A stretch of DNA of 64,000 nt from Microcebus murinus (GCF_040939455.1 NC_134113.1:13254501-13318500); one strand, 5' to 3'. Positions 1 to 10,920 are shown, numbered from the stretch's first letter. The notes: generated by a model not told the origin, from the sequence alone. Numbers and translations: made by a program.

Positions 1-94
1 TCAGTCCCTCACTGGCCACCTGGCTAACTCTTTATCCCTCCCTTTTTCCACCATCTGCAAACTGCTGCCATGCCATATAAGCCATATTTAGCTA

Positions 95-252
95 CAATCA
101 TTGATTTCTCTCTCTACTCTTCCAGACAGGAGTTCCTTGAGGGATGGGAGCCACATCCTAGTCATCTTTAATATATGCCATCTGATTATGCGCCAGGCAC
201 ATAATCTTTGTTCAATAAAATGAGTGGATGAATGAATGAATAAATGAAGGAA
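95..252 (+). mobile_element. L2 LINE 3'-end fragment
   Basis: The stretch follows the familiar L2 3' terminus: a CTCC/TTCC TTGAGGG block, then a GCCAGGCACATAAT block, then TTCAATAAAATG running into GAATGAATGAATAAATGAA. L2 is an ancient, inactive LINE. Only the last ~150 bases remain, which is usual for 5'-truncated copies. The call is by recalled consensus. Confidence 0.75.
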
Positions 253-640
253 TACAGTGCAACTGCCTACCTCATACAGGTTTTTATTCTTTAGCAAATT
301 TACCCAAAGCAAGTTCTAGTGTATCTTTCAAGGATTAAAACAAAGTCAATTTGAAATTTAAAATGGGTTATACTAACAGCCTATCTCATCCCATTTTGAA
401 TTATTAGAAGACTAATAATTTTAGCACTCATTGATAATGATGTTAGTGGGAGGGACGGGAGAAAATTTGGAAGGAAAAGCAGAGATTTATTCATCAAGAG
501 ATGATAGTGTTTTAGAACATGCATCCTATCTGCAAATCTATTTTAAGCTATAGGACCTCAATCTTTGTCTAGATTTCTTCATTCTCTTCACTCCTTGAAT
601 ATTGCTTACTTCCTCCTTATGTGTGTGCACGTGTATGTTA
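253..640. other. Unassigned AT-rich sequence
   Basis: I see no repeat family, long open frame or RNA structure that I can name here. Short frames are interrupted and composition is AT-rich. Confidence 0.5.
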
Positions 641-659
641 GAGAGTGAGGTTCTCTTGT

Positions 660-833
660 TTCCTTTTTTGCAAAGGAAATATTGATATTTCATTTTGTAA
701 AAGAAATTATATGATTGTACTAAGATGATAAATGGATTTATCTGGTTTCAAATGCTGCTGGAAAAAATTATTTCTGCCTGATTCTTGACATTTTCCTGTT
801 CCAAAAGGAATTCCCATTTAGTCTAATTAGGTG

Positions 834-870
<37 letters not shown>

Positions 871-960
871 TTACTGGAGCTCCATCACTCATTAGTTTCC
901 AGCTGGGTGATGCATTAGAAGACGTTTTCTAATTACCTCTGTTTTTCAGGCCTCCTCCCC
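660..960. promoter_or_regulatory. Candidate regulatory block with paired TAATTA-type sites around a (TC)n run
   Basis: A non-repeat block carries TCTAATTAGG (near 822-831) and TCTAATTACC (near 929-938), both homeodomain-like cores, on either side of a perfect TC run at 837-867. Clustering of such sites in unique AT-rich DNA is typical of distal enhancers of developmental genes, but motif presence alone is weak evidence. No target gene can be named. Confidence 0.25.
837..867. repeat. (TC)n microsatellite
   Basis: About fifteen uninterrupted TC dinucleotides, likely length-polymorphic. It separates the two TAATTA-type motifs of the surrounding block. Confidence 0.95.
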
Positions 961-1655
961 TGCAGGTGGCCAGGGGATGCTGACCCAAGCCAGATTGTGG
1001 ACTCCACTGACCTGGAGTCCAATCTGCTTGTTCTCTCTCTCGCCCTTTTAGGAACTAAAGAACAAAGACCCACACCATACAGTGCAAAGAATATCACCAA
1101 ATATAGGCTTCTCAAAGAGTCGGCATTCTAGAAATGAAAAAGTAGTGCTTCACCCTTCTCAAAGCCCAGAGTCTCTTTAGCTCGAGGTTTCTCAATCTGA
1201 CCATCTTGGCCCACCGGCAGCTGTTTATGCTTCACCTTATGAAACCTCTAGTTGATGGCTACCAGCCACTGCTATCCTGAACACGTCAGCAGCTCACAGA
1301 AATTTTCAATAATTAGGACGAGTGTATCATTTATCATCCAAATTAGGGTCCCTTCAGAAGTTGAAGTGGGCACTGTTATAATCACACCAGGAAACCAAAT
1401 GTAAATGAGGACTGTCCCAATCCATAACTCTATCGATCACTGACCTAAGCATTTGTGTATTCCTCTTGTTATCCCCTGTGCACGTTGCTCAAGTCCCAGT
1501 TGGCAGGCTTTGTGATCAAGACCCCAAAATGTGGCCCGGTTCTCACTCTGATGCTGTTTGTTTCCATAGCACCCCAAACCCTCCCGTCACAGAGGTTTCC
1601 TGGATCATGGATGTGTGTGTCATGGTGTTTCCCCCTGGACTGTACCCTAGATGAC
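961..1655. other. Unassigned sequence
   Basis: Nothing nameable is seen. Overlapping short frames near 1455-1667 lie in different frames of the same DNA and have no recognisable domain. Confidence 0.5.
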
Positions 1656-1657
1656 AG

Positions 1658-1745
1658 CAGGAATTAGGTCTCTCTCAAGACCCCAGCACTTAGCACAGCT
1701 CCTAGTATACAGTAGGCCCCTAATACTTCTTTTGCACTTGTATGG
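1658..1745 (+). mobile_element. L2 3'-end fragment
   Basis: The order CCCCAGCACTTAGCACAGC, then TAGTATACAGTAGGCCCC, matches the L2 3' tail (score-card motif 'CCTAGCACAGTGCCTGGCACATAGTAGG'-like in pieces). It is short and diverged, so orientation is clear but subfamily is not. Confidence 0.6.
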
Positions 1746-1822
1746 AGAATACCTACCACTAACCTGGCTCACTGTTGGTTCAATAAAGACTTCTGGATCA
1801 CAGTGATAAAGATGACAACAAT

Positions 1823-1910
1823 TCACCCATTCATTCATTCCTTTCTCCTTACTTTAAATCAGTATTTATTGAGCACCTGATATATACCAGCCACCCTATC
1901 TTCATGTGAG
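1823..1910 (-). mobile_element. L2 3'-end fragment, antisense
   Basis: The sequence reads CATTCATTCATTC, then AGTATTTATTGAGCACCTG, then a TATACCAG block, the reverse complement of the L2 terminus. It lies ~80 bases from a sense L2 tail, so the two form a short inverted pair. Confidence 0.65.
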
Positions 1911-2039
1911 TGCAAACCAAGGGGTATTTGGCCTCTGTAACTTTGTTTCACATTCTCTTCCAAAGTGAATCAGCTGACACCCTGTGGATCTTACGCTTTT
2001 TAATTCCCAAGCTTTCATTTTCCTCTTGCTGCCCCAAAC

Positions 2040-2420
2040 ATGATGCCTATTTTCGAGTCATAAAGGTTGTAATTTTTTTTTAAACAGGGTCAGTGGATTT
2101 TGATCCCTAAATGCCACAATGGGATAATATGATAGATTAAGCCTAGACAGTCACAATTAATTCCTAAACAGACTTAATTTAATTTCCCTTCTCCAATAAA
2201 CCCAATTTACCTCAGTGGAGGTGTGACACGTTTGATTAGACACAGCGATGCTAAGCGCAGAGCAGGGGCTGTGTGTGCCGAGTGATAAGAGATCAAAGCT
2301 GAGCGGGGTTCCTGTGCAGCGTGATTACTTGTGATTCCGCAGAAACTCCTGTGCAGTTGTCCCTCGGTTCCTCTTTAATTGGAGAGATAATTATGCCGGG
2401 AAGGGGTGGGAAGGGGAGCC
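2040..2420. promoter_or_regulatory. Candidate conserved noncoding/enhancer block A
   Basis: Unique sequence with several developmental-type motifs: ATTAATTCC and TTAATTTAATTT (homeodomain-like), GATCAAAGC (TCF/LEF-like), AGAGATAATTATG (GATA plus homeodomain-like). The segment 2225-2395 also holds around nine CpGs by hand count, more than its surroundings. No open frame spans it. Regulatory function is inferred from composition and motif clustering only. Confidence 0.3.
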
Positions 2421-2599
2421 AGGGTCAACCCTCACTTAACACTGGAATAACGGAGAGAGAAGTTCAAGGAAACAACCTTTATAATTCCTGAATGCTAACT
2501 CCAAGCCAGAGTGGTCACCATTCAGGAGAAAAGGATAGTGCTTCAGGGACAGCCGTCTTCTCAGGAGCATTAAGAGACACTGAGCATTTAAGTCATTAC

Positions 2600-2609
2600 T
2601 TATGCAAAT
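2600..2609 (+). promoter_or_regulatory. POU octamer match
   Basis: A perfect ATGCAAAT core lies in the segment CTTATGCAAATTATC in non-repeat sequence about 200 bases after block A. Octamer matches also occur by chance, so this is only a pointer. Confidence 0.25.
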
Positions 2610-2889
2610 TATCTTTTCAATTCAAGTGTTGATTAGGCACCTACATAAGGGTTGGGGCACAGGATGTTTGACCACGTTGTGTTGACCTACTCTGGATGCC
2701 GTTGGTCCACACATTTATGCCACACACCAATTCCCAAGAACTTTGAAGGCCTCGAGCATCACAGACTGGATTTCTCCCATCCAGTCATTGGTTAATTTCT
2801 CCCAAAAACCTTGAGATATTTGAGCACTCATTCTTTACAAGGGTGTTTTAATCAACCTTAATTTAATCTCATTACTTTAGCATTCTTCC

Positions 2890-3055
2890 TGTGACACAGA
2901 CAGCTGGCTCTGTGTTTTTAATTCCTTGCTCCTGTCCTGGCAAACTGTGCAACTTTAGGAAAGCTATCCAACCTCTCAGATACTATGACCAGCCACATGG
3001 AGATCAAATGAGGCAACTAACAAAAAGCACCGTTTCATATATTCTCAACAGAACA
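2890..3055 (+). mobile_element. MIR SINE, diverged
   Basis: The weak but ordered MIR pattern is present: a GTGCAACTTTAGGAAAGC segment standing for 'GTGACCTTGGGCAAG', then CCAACCTCTCAGA, then an ATCAAATGAGGCAACTAAC segment. Strongly diverged. Confidence 0.45.
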
Positions 3056-3231
3056 CGGTGCCTTTCTTTTCTAGGCATCGCTACAGTGACAAGTGCCAGG
3101 TCCTTGTGCACCGCCCATGGAAGAATTTCAGACAATTTCCAGATTAAGCAAGGAAGCATCACGATCAGGGGTCCTCAAATGATAGCAGGAGAAAGGAAGA
3201 AAAAAAAAACACCTCTTAATTGTGACTCTGT

Positions 3232-3660
3232 CGAACAGAACTGAATTTTAATTAAGTGACATGACGGGAGACACCGTGCATTTCCGGGCAATTACGGAGC
3301 ACCGTAGGGGGTGTTGTACAGTCGGAGGCTGCAGACGGAGTGACTTCAGAAGTTCACCAATTAATTCCCACTGAAACAGGGGGTCCAGGATGCCTCGCTG
3401 CCGACAGGGAGCAATATTTGTCAATGAGCATAGGAGAGAACTCCAGCGGCATGACCGAGAGGGTCACCACGGGGAAAAGTTGGATTCTGTCGTCTGAACA
3501 GAATGATCCTGAGCTTCCTCCGTCCGGTGCTGAGCGCACACTGAAGACTTCCTGACCCTGATGGAGGGGTTTCGTGGCTTATCTGCGGTCGGTTCTACCC
3601 GCGTCAGCACCGGGAGCAGCGGAAGCCCAGCGGGGTGCCCACAAAGAGAGATGCGAGACC
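3232..3660. promoter_or_regulatory. CpG-dense island-like segment
   Basis: By hand count this ~430-base stretch has about 26 CpG dinucleotides at a little over 50% GC, an observed/expected ratio near 0.8. The rest of the window is CpG-depleted. It contains TTTTAATTAAGTGAC and AATTAATTCC homeodomain-like motifs. No TATA box, no exon-like frame with a known domain, and no repeat family explains it. It could be a hypomethylated enhancer, an orphan CpG island with an unannotated start site, or a young GC-rich insertion. Frames of 116-117 codons nearby show no recognisable domain. Confidence 0.4.
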
Positions 3661-3837
3661 CAGGGTGCTAAGGCTGTCTGCTGGCACAGCTTAGTGAATG
3701 TGTGGAGGGTAAAGACGCAGAGGAGAAGGAGCGGAGAATCCAGAACAAGTCCAGAATCTGGTGACAGAGGCACAGTTGGGGACCTGGCACCCTTCTCGAG
3801 TGGGAAAGCAGCTTCTATTTCACAGTCCATTCATTTC

Positions 3838-4068
3838 CTCAGAGTAATGCTTCTCTGCGTGCCAGGCGTTGTGCCAAGTGCTTTATATAAATACAGTGCT
3901 GTATGGTTTGTTACATTCATGTAACAGGAAAAGAAACTGAGGCTCAGAGAGATTAAGTCTGTAAGTTCGTGCATTTCCCCAAAGCTACACAGCTAGCAAG
4001 TGAGGAGGAAGGATCTCAACCCAAGTGTTTGATTGCAAACCCACGCTCCCAATCACTGTGCCGTGATG
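3838..4068 (-). mobile_element. MIR SINE, antisense, near full length
   Basis: The MIR reverse-strand order is intact: GCGTGCCAGGCGTTGTGCC, AAGTGCTTTATATAAAT, GAAACTGAGGCTCAGAGAGA, AAAGCTACACAGCTAGCAAG, then CTCAACCCAAGTGTTTG and CACTGTGCCGTG. MIR is an inactive tRNA-derived SINE. Confidence 0.85.
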
Positions 4069-4435
4069 AAGTGTAATCGATGCCTTCAGCCAGATTCAAA
4101 ATTCAGAGGAGGCAGTTTCGGAAGGGAGGCAAGTTGAGGTCAGAATGTATAAGAAGAGGGAGAATGAAGTTATAACTTGAGTCGGGATCCAAAACGTTTA
4201 GCTAACATTCAAAAGATTGATTAAATAACTATGGGAGGTCAAGGCAGGCAGCTGGTCCAGCATCCCTGAAGCTAGTCTGAGTAGGAGAAGTCAAGATTTG
4301 GGCAAGGAGACCCAACAGCCTGGAGAACTTTAATATTGCATCAACTCTTTGCCTAGGCCTGGGAGCTTTCATCCAATCCCTGCTGAGAAGGGTGCCATCC
4401 TCAGTGTTTTTTTAACTACTCTCTAGGGTGCTTCT
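4069..4435. other. Unassigned sequence
   Basis: No repeat or gene is recognised between the MIR and the MLT1 fragment. Confidence 0.5.
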
Positions 4436-4439
4436 TTGC

Positions 4440-4527
4440 TTTGTCTGTATGGTCACATTCCAAGGTATTAGGGGTTAGGGCTTCAATCCGTGAATTTTAG
4501 GGGTGCACAATTCATCCCATAACAGAG
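4440..4527 (-). mobile_element. MLT1 (MaLR) LTR fragment, antisense
   Basis: The sequence GTCACATTCCAAGGTATTAG, GGGTTAGGGCTTCAAT, TGAATTTTAGGGG and ACAATTCATCCCATAACA is the reverse complement of the MLT1 LTR 5' end. Only ~90 bases remain. Confidence 0.75.
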
Positions 4528-4594
4528 TGGGTATTGTTGGTGGCACTCAGCTTGCATGAGCCTGTAAGGAGTATCCAGGCACATGACGCTTGTG

Positions 4595-4620
4595 CACACA
4601 CACACACGCGCACACACACA
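4595..4620. repeat. (CA)n microsatellite
   Basis: CA dinucleotides interrupted once by CGCG. Confidence 0.9.
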
Positions 4621-4694
4621 TCATTCCACAGTCATTAGAAAGTCATCTAGATTAGAATAACACAGAAACTGTGGAAGGTGCACATGGCTGTGAG

Positions 4695-4810
4695 CAGTAC
4701 AATAAAAAATAATCCTGGACTATTGGCCAGGAGGCTTGGGATTGAGCCCAGCTGTGACACTAATAACTGTGTGAACGTAGACATGTTGATTACCCTGTAT
4801 GGGTTGTGCA
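4695..4810 (+). mobile_element. MIR SINE fragment
   Basis: GAGGCTTGGGATTGAGCCC, AGCTGTGACACTAATAACTG and TGTGTGAACGTAGACATG follow the MIR sense core ('GGTTCGAATCC..CTGCCACTTACTAGCTGTGTGACC'). Confidence 0.65.
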
Positions 4811-4879
4811 GTGCATGGCGAGGCATTGCTGCAGAAGACATAAAGTTCAACACACGCTGCAGAAGACACGAAGTCCAAC

Positions 4880-5110
4880 TCACACTAGCCAAAAAGGGGA
4901 ATTGTATTGACCCATGTAACAGAGGAAAACCAGGGGTAAATTGAGCTTCTGTAATAGTATGGCTGGATCCAGATCCTTGGGTGATATTATCAGAAATTTT
5001 TCTGCTCATTTATAGGCTCTGCTTTTCCTTGTGTTGACCTCATTCTCAGATAGATTCTCTTCAGCCAATGGCTCCAGAAATCCCAGGCTTAAATATTCCT
5101 GAGCTCAAGT
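4880..5110. mobile_element. Old dispersed repeat, family unresolved (copy 1)
   Basis: This segment shares an ordered layout with 52665-52945: an A-rich lead, GGAATT(G/T)..TATTGACC, a CCAGGGG block, then a GGCTGGATCCAGATCC-type segment. The arrangement matches a common mammalian repeat I remember but cannot name with certainty; an ERVL-class LTR or LINE fragment is most likely. Confidence 0.45.
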
Positions 5111-5299
5111 GTAGCCAGCAAAAGAGCATCTTCCTCCTAATAACCTCCCAAATCATGAGATTACCTCTGATGGATGTTTTAGGCTACACAATTACACCTG
5201 GAGTTGAAGGTGAAGTCAGCTCACCTGGAACTTCATGGAGAACCTCTGGGCTTTGTCCTTGGTTCTCTTTTTTTCTGTCTGCAATTGCTCCCTAGATGA

Positions 5300-6320
5300 T
5301 TTCATCTGGTCCCATAGCTTAAATATCTCTATATCTTAAAGACTCCCAATAGCTACCTGCAGCTCGGACCTCTCTCCTGAACTCCAGACTTATGTATGAA
5401 ACTATCTCCTATACACATTTGCACTTGCACATCTATTATTCATCTCAAATTTAAATATTCAAAACAGAATAGTTGATTTTCTCCCTCAACCCAACTCTTC
5501 TCTTAGTCTTCCCCATTTCATTAAATGGCACCACAGTCCAACAAATTGCTCAAGACAGAGTCTGTGATACCACTTCTCTATTCTCTTCTATAACTACGCA
5601 CCAAGTACAATCCATTTGCAAGTCCTTTGGCTCCTCCTTCAAAATACATCCCACATCTAACTACCTCCTACTTTTGGAGAATTCTAACTGAACTCTCAGC
5701 TTCCTCTGTTGCTTCCTATAGTTTATTCTCAATGTAGCAGATATAAATCCCTGTTCTACTCAAACACGTCTGGCGGCATATGTGCCTTCAGAGTAAGATC
5801 CAAATTCCTGCCTAGGACCCATGAGGTCCTGTGTGCTACAGTCCCACCCTCACCTCTGCTGTAATCTCATTCCTCTCACGCTCGTTCACTCTTCTTCACC
5901 AACACTGGTCATTCTGCTGGTTCTTGAAAATGCCAAGCTAGTTGCTACCACAGGGCCTTTGCACTTGCTTTTCCCTCTGCTTGGGACACTCATCCCCTGG
6001 AACTATCACATGATTTGCTCCTTTACTTTATTCAGTTTTCTCTATCAGTGAACTTCCTCAAAGAAAACTTCCCTGACATATCTCTTTCCTTCAGTCTTTC
6101 CCAGTCAAATTCTATACTTCACCTACTCTAATTTTCTTGAGAACATTTATCTCTTCCATAAATACATTAAATATGTTTATTTCCTGTCTTCTCTACTACC
6201 ATGTGGACTCAGGGGGGTAGGAATCTTGCCTGTCTGACTCACTACTGTATCAATAGTACCAAGTACCAATAGTATCAAGCATATCATAGGGACTCCGTAA
6301 ATATTTGCTAGAAGAAAGAA
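5300..6320 (+). mobile_element. L2 LINE, ~1 kb of the 3' region
   Basis: The order fits the L2 3' half: CTCTCCTGAACTCCAGAC, a TTAAATGGCACCAC(A)GTCCA block, CAAGTCCTTTGGCTCCTCCT, TACCACAGGGCCTTTGCACT, TTTTCCCTCTGCTTGGGACA, and the tail ATCATAGGGACTCCGTAAAT with ATTTGCTAGAAG..GAATGAAC. The reverse-transcriptase frame is destroyed. The frames of 72-76 codons here are remnants or chance. Confidence 0.75.
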
Positions 6321-6643
6321 TGAACTGATAGTGGAAGATGGGTAGTTATCTTTTTAAAAAATGAGGGTGATTATATTGGAATAAGGAGAAATGAGTATTG
6401 GGCAGACACTGGCCACACTGTATATAAAAATATCTAATAATCAGGTCAACTCACTTTCTGAGAATTCCCAGTAACTAGGAGGCAACATACATAGTAACAA
6501 GCATAAGAGTCCAACCTTTTCTTAACTCATCCAAAATACTAGATTTATTCAGTAATTTACTTAAGTTCAAAAGATACTGTTGAGGTTGATTCGGGCTAGG
6601 GCTCAGGACTATGTAAACTTCTGGCTAAGAAATTCAGAAGTGA

Positions 6644-6999
<356 letters not shown>

Positions 7000-7830
7000 A
7001 TTTTGATTGAATATTTTCATTTTCCTTTTTTACATAAGAGAAACTATAAGACGGGCATTTAAGAAGGAAAAGGTAAAAAGTCTGTCATCCTGAATGGGGC
7101 TGATTTGATTTCATACATAAAAGTTGAACTACTTAGAATACATGAACTAGATCATTCTCTTCCTATAAATACAACAGAGCAGCCTAACCTATTTTCAGAT
7201 TGCGTGACACCCTTTTATTCCTCCCGAACCTTATGTTAAGAGTCTGATTTAAGGAGCAGGTGATTGGCAACGTGGCCTCATTTGCAATGATGAAAGGCTG
7301 ACATTGTTTTCCTGCCTGTTTTATTTACTCTCTTTCAAGCAATTGCCTTGAGATTTTAAAGATGATTTCATTGATTCCCCAAATCTCTCCATCCACCCTT
7401 CTGTCAATACCAAGTTCAAAGTTACCGGAGATACCATTTGTCTTATTGATGCAATTCCTCCTTCTTCCTTTACTAGCCTGGTTTGGATCAATTTTATTAA
7501 TAATGCAACTGGACTCTTTCCACACCCTTCCCCTCCCTCAAGCCCCAGCTACATTTCAACTTTAACTTCCCCCTTAACATCACTCATTCTTTTTTGGAAC
7601 ATTCTGAAAAACTGCACTCGCAAGAATGAACCTTCCCTTGCTTGACTCTGAGCTGTGAGTATTTCAATTTTCAATGAATATTTTTAACACTACATGGTGT
7701 ATTTAAGAAGGTACAAGCTTAGGGAGTCTTTATTTCCAGTGTTTACATGTTTTTTTTTTCATTGCATAGAGTGCTAAAGTCCAATCTCACTTTATTTATC
7801 TTTCTACAATGAGCATCCATCATTATTACA
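7000..7830. other. Unassigned unique sequence
   Basis: No transposon is recognised. The block near 7320-7610 has opposite-strand short frames without domains. A stretch near 7200-7330 is neutral in composition. Confidence 0.5.
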
Positions 7831-7837
7831 TATTTCA

Positions 7838-7975
7838 AATTCCTTTCTCTCTTACAAGCTTCTTGAAGGTAGATACTGTGTTTTAATCACCTTCGAATCT
7901 CCCACAGGGCTTAGCAAAGAGCCTGGTACATAGAAGTCACTTGATGACTGAGTAACGAGTGCATGAGTATGAATT
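7838..7975 (+). mobile_element. L2 3'-end fragment
   Basis: CTTACAAGCTTCTTGAAGG, TAGATACTGTGTTTTAATCA, AGGGCTTAGCAAAGAGCCTG and GTACATAGAAGTCACTTGAT follow the L2 tail ('TCCTTGAGGGCAGGGAC..CTTGTTCA..GCCTGGCACATAG'). Confidence 0.7.
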
Positions 7976-8275
7976 GTTGAGGGTTCCACAGGGATGTATA
8001 TGTTTATACTCCCACAGGTTTCCTCGAACATAAACTTGACAAGTGAATTAACTCCACAGGACCGGGCTTCCAAAGAAATTGGGTCTTCCTTATCTCTGTA
8101 ACCCCAAGGATAAGCTAGCTCATGGCACAGAGGACTAAAGGCTGATTACATAAGAGAATAATTGCAATACTATAAACTGTTTATTAAAAGGAAAAGTTGC
8201 ATATAAAGCTCCTTACATTATACAGGATGCTAACTTTTTCTGCTGGGAAGGGAAACTTGCTGAAGAGCACTATTG

Positions 8276-8701
8276 TGAGTTGCATGGTATCCCCCTTTCC
8301 CAAAATATAAGTTCAAGTTCAAATCCATAGATTGGACTGTGAACATTACTTTATTTGGAAAACAGGATCCTTGCAGATATCATTAAGTGAAGGATCTTGT
8401 GATGAGATCATCCTGGATTACCCGGTGGGCCCTAAATCCTATGACGGTGTCCTTAAAAGAGAAAGCAGTAAAGACACAGAGAAGAGGAGAAGTTGATCTG
8501 ATCATGGAGGCAGAGATTGGAGTGGGGCAACCACTGGCAAAAGAATTCTGGCAGCCACCAGAAACCAGGAGAGGCAGGATGGATCGTGGCAAAGGAAGCG
8601 CAGCACTTCCAGCCTCCAGAACTGTAAGAGAATAAATTTCTGCCGTGTGAAACCACCAGGTTTCTGGCAATTTCTTACAGCAGTCTCAGGAAAGGAATAC
8701 A
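8276..8701 (+). mobile_element. MLT1-type MaLR solitary LTR
   Basis: The LTR starts TGAGTTGCATGG and ends GGAATACA. Internal landmarks are ATCTTGTGATGAGATCATCC, TGGATTACCCGGTGGGCCCT, CTTCCAGCCTCCAGAACTGT and GAGAATAAATTTCTGCCGTG. These belong to the MaLR (ERVL-related) LTR class. Flanking 5-base duplications are not evident (TATTG against GGCAT). It is non-coding; no internal retroviral genes are present. Confidence 0.85.
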
Positions 8702-8721
8702 GGCATGAATTAATAGAAAGA

Positions 8722-8855
8722 GTTATTTCATCTCATTGAATCTCAACTTTTAATATTGTCATTTCTACAGATGAAGGAAATGAACTGCGTTAGTCTCTTC
8801 GTGGTCAGTCACAGAGCTTAGATTCAGAGCAGGTCTTGTTGGACACTTCCCTCGC
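8722..8855 (-). mobile_element. MIR fragment, antisense
   Basis: TCATTGAATCTCAACTTTTA, ATTTCTACAGATGAAGGAAA, and CAGTCACAGAGCTTAGATTC follow the antisense MIR core ('CATTTTACAGATGAGGAAAC..GTCACACAGCTAG'). Confidence 0.65.
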
Positions 8856-9549
8856 TCCCAGCCCCGTGGGGCTCCGGAAATATAGACTCAAATAAGACGG
8901 AGGAGATCTCCATGAGATCTACCTTTGAGGAGCTTTCAGGGAACATGCTGTTTTGGGCCAAAGCCCATGCTCTTTCCTCTGCACACGCTCTGGAAAGGAA
9001 CTTAGAAGTTCAACTTACCCAAATGTGAATGACTTCATCTCTGCTTCACTTGCCAGCCTAGACATCCCGCATAACAGCGAACCACCTAGCTTGTCTACCA
9101 AGGACAACTAGATGCAGAGAAGGAAAGAAAGAAGAAGAAGAAAAAAAGAAAGAAAGAAAGCCAAACTGCAAGAAAGGGGTAACGAGGAAGGGTTCTGAGA
9201 TGGGGGACGCTGGCTTACCCGACACACAGCTGCCTGAGACACCAATACACTCCGTCCCCAACACCTGGCCAAAGGCCTCCGCTACAGTAAGATACGGAGA
9301 GGGAGAACGCACCTACAGAAAGCAGCCAGTTTCTCGTGGAACAGCCCTAGCTCTTGGAGATGGCATAGTCCTCGGAGAGCTGCCTCCCTTTAACTTTCAC
9401 CATCCATCCCAGTTTTGCCCCCTGGAGTGATGGAGGTTTTTAAAATTTTACTCTGATTTCCCTAGGGAGTCCTTTAGACATTTTAACACAGCCGTTGGAT
9501 CCTGTCTATGTGGACTCTTTTTCAAGCTAAAGCTATCACTTTGTGTACT
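8856..9549. other. Unassigned sequence with a GA-rich patch
   Basis: A purine-rich tract (9117-9162) of GAAAG/AAGAAG units is present. Otherwise there is no nameable element. Confidence 0.5.
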
Positions 9550-9554
9550 CCTTT

Positions 9555-9745
9555 AGAGTTTGTAAAATACCTCCAACGTATATTAATATGCTTAACTCTT
9601 CCCGCAATGTAACGAGATGGGAATATTTTCTCACTTTGTAGGAGAGGGAAGCAGTTCCATCGAAGTGAAGAAGTGATTTTTCCAGGAGTTTAAATCCAAA
9701 CCCAAGAATTCCGAATGTGTTTTCCACCACATCGGAAGGAGGCTC
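9555..9745 (-). mobile_element. MIR fragment, antisense
   Basis: AACTCTTCCCGCAATGTAAC, ATTTTCTCACTTTGTAGGAG, GAGGGAAGCAGTTCC and GAGTTTAAATCCAAACCCAA are a strongly diverged antisense MIR. Confidence 0.55.
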
Positions 9746-9759
9746 GCGTGAAAAATGAG

Positions 9760-10245
9760 CGGCCAAGATGGTGTATCAAGAAATGCTAGTTCCCAAGTAT
9801 CCAGTCTCCCCTTCTTCTGTAATACTAAGACCTCCAAATTATAGCGAGACATATGGCCAACCAAAATAAAAACAACATGTCCTAGCCTCCTTGGCAGCTA
9901 ATTACGATGTATGACTAAGTTCTAGCAAAGAGACATAAGCAGAAAGTTGCGTCCAATTTCTAGAACAAATCTGGTCTTTAAAAAAAAAGAAAAGAAAAGA
10001 AAAAGAACTGTGCCTTTCTTGTCTCTCCGTTCTTTCTGCTCCTGGGTGGAATGCTGATGTGTTGGCAAGATCTGAGCAGCCACTGTGGACTACTAGATGA
10101 ATGCTGTTTTGAAATGCTGGATTAACTAGCCAGACAGGAACTGGCTCCCTATTGATCATGGAATAGACTTGTCCTCTGTGGATTGTCTATGTTTACGTGA
10201 GGGAGGAAGGAACATCTATCCATTTTCTTTAAATGATTATTATCT
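9760..10245 (+). mobile_element. Old ERVL/MaLR-like LTR, copy 1
   Basis: The layout recurs at 16740-17172 and 40870-41306: a CATGTCCTAGCCTCCTTGGC 5' part, GGTGGAATGCTGATGTGTTG in the middle, and TTTACGTGAGGGAGGAAGGA with ACATCTATCCATTTTCTTTA near the end (family form 'GTGAGAGAGAAATAAACTTC..'). An A-rich (AAAAG)n patch lies at 9978-10004. Subfamily unresolved; no coding capacity. Confidence 0.45.
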
Positions 10246-10582
10246 CCCAGGATATAATAATGGCTGTCATTTTCAGCCAAACCTAATTTTCACTTACAAG
10301 GAAGCCAAATGGTTTGAAATCTTTAGTTTTAAAGGTGCAGATGGTTTGCCAGAGCCTTATAAATTACCAAAAACTGCTTTCACTGCCTGAAAACTGTGAA
10401 AATGAGGAGAAGTTAAACTCAAAGTTGTACTCTGCCATGAGACAATTATGAAGAGTTGAGATTTTGTTATTTAAGAGCTACTTTCATTGATGAGGAGGGA
10501 TTCCATTTCTTTTAAGTCTTGTGAAGGTCGAATCACCATTTATTATAGAGATTGGTTAAATAATTAGGCTTTGTGTAGTTAG
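10246..10582. other. Unassigned sequence
   Basis: No named repeat is seen up to the L1 3' end. Confidence 0.45.
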
Positions 10583-10920
10583 CTTATTGTGTAACAGCTT
10601 TATTGAGACATAAATCACATACCATTCAGCTTATCCATTTAAAGTGCACAATTCAATGGTTTTCAGCATATTCACAGAGTTGTGCAATCAATTTTATAAC
10701 ATTTTTATAACCCCCAAAGAAACCCCCTGCCCTTTAGCAGTCCTTCCCACTCCCCCATCCTTCCATCAGCCCTAAATGATCACTAACTCACTTTCTATCT
10801 GCACGGATTTGCATATTGTGGACATTTACAATAAATGGAATCACACGGTGTGAACTTTGGTGACTGACTTTTTCCACTTAATATTTTCAAGGCTCATTTA
10901 TGCTGTAGTTCATACCAGCA
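10583..10920 (-). mobile_element. L1M LINE 3' end, antisense, part 1
   Basis: It opens with AACAGCTTTATTGAGACATA, the complement of the L1M 3' terminus (TATCTCAATAAAGCTGTT), and runs through TTTAAAGTGCACAATTCAAT, TATTCACAGAGTTGTGCAAT and GGAATCACACGG. It stops abruptly at TACCAGCA where the Tigger begins, and resumes at 11854. Confidence 0.9.

Noticed and set aside
3840..4066. Possible tRNA gene from tRNA-like motifs
   Set aside because: The motifs belong to MIR, a tRNA-derived SINE. No intact cloverleaf was found here or in the other MIRs.
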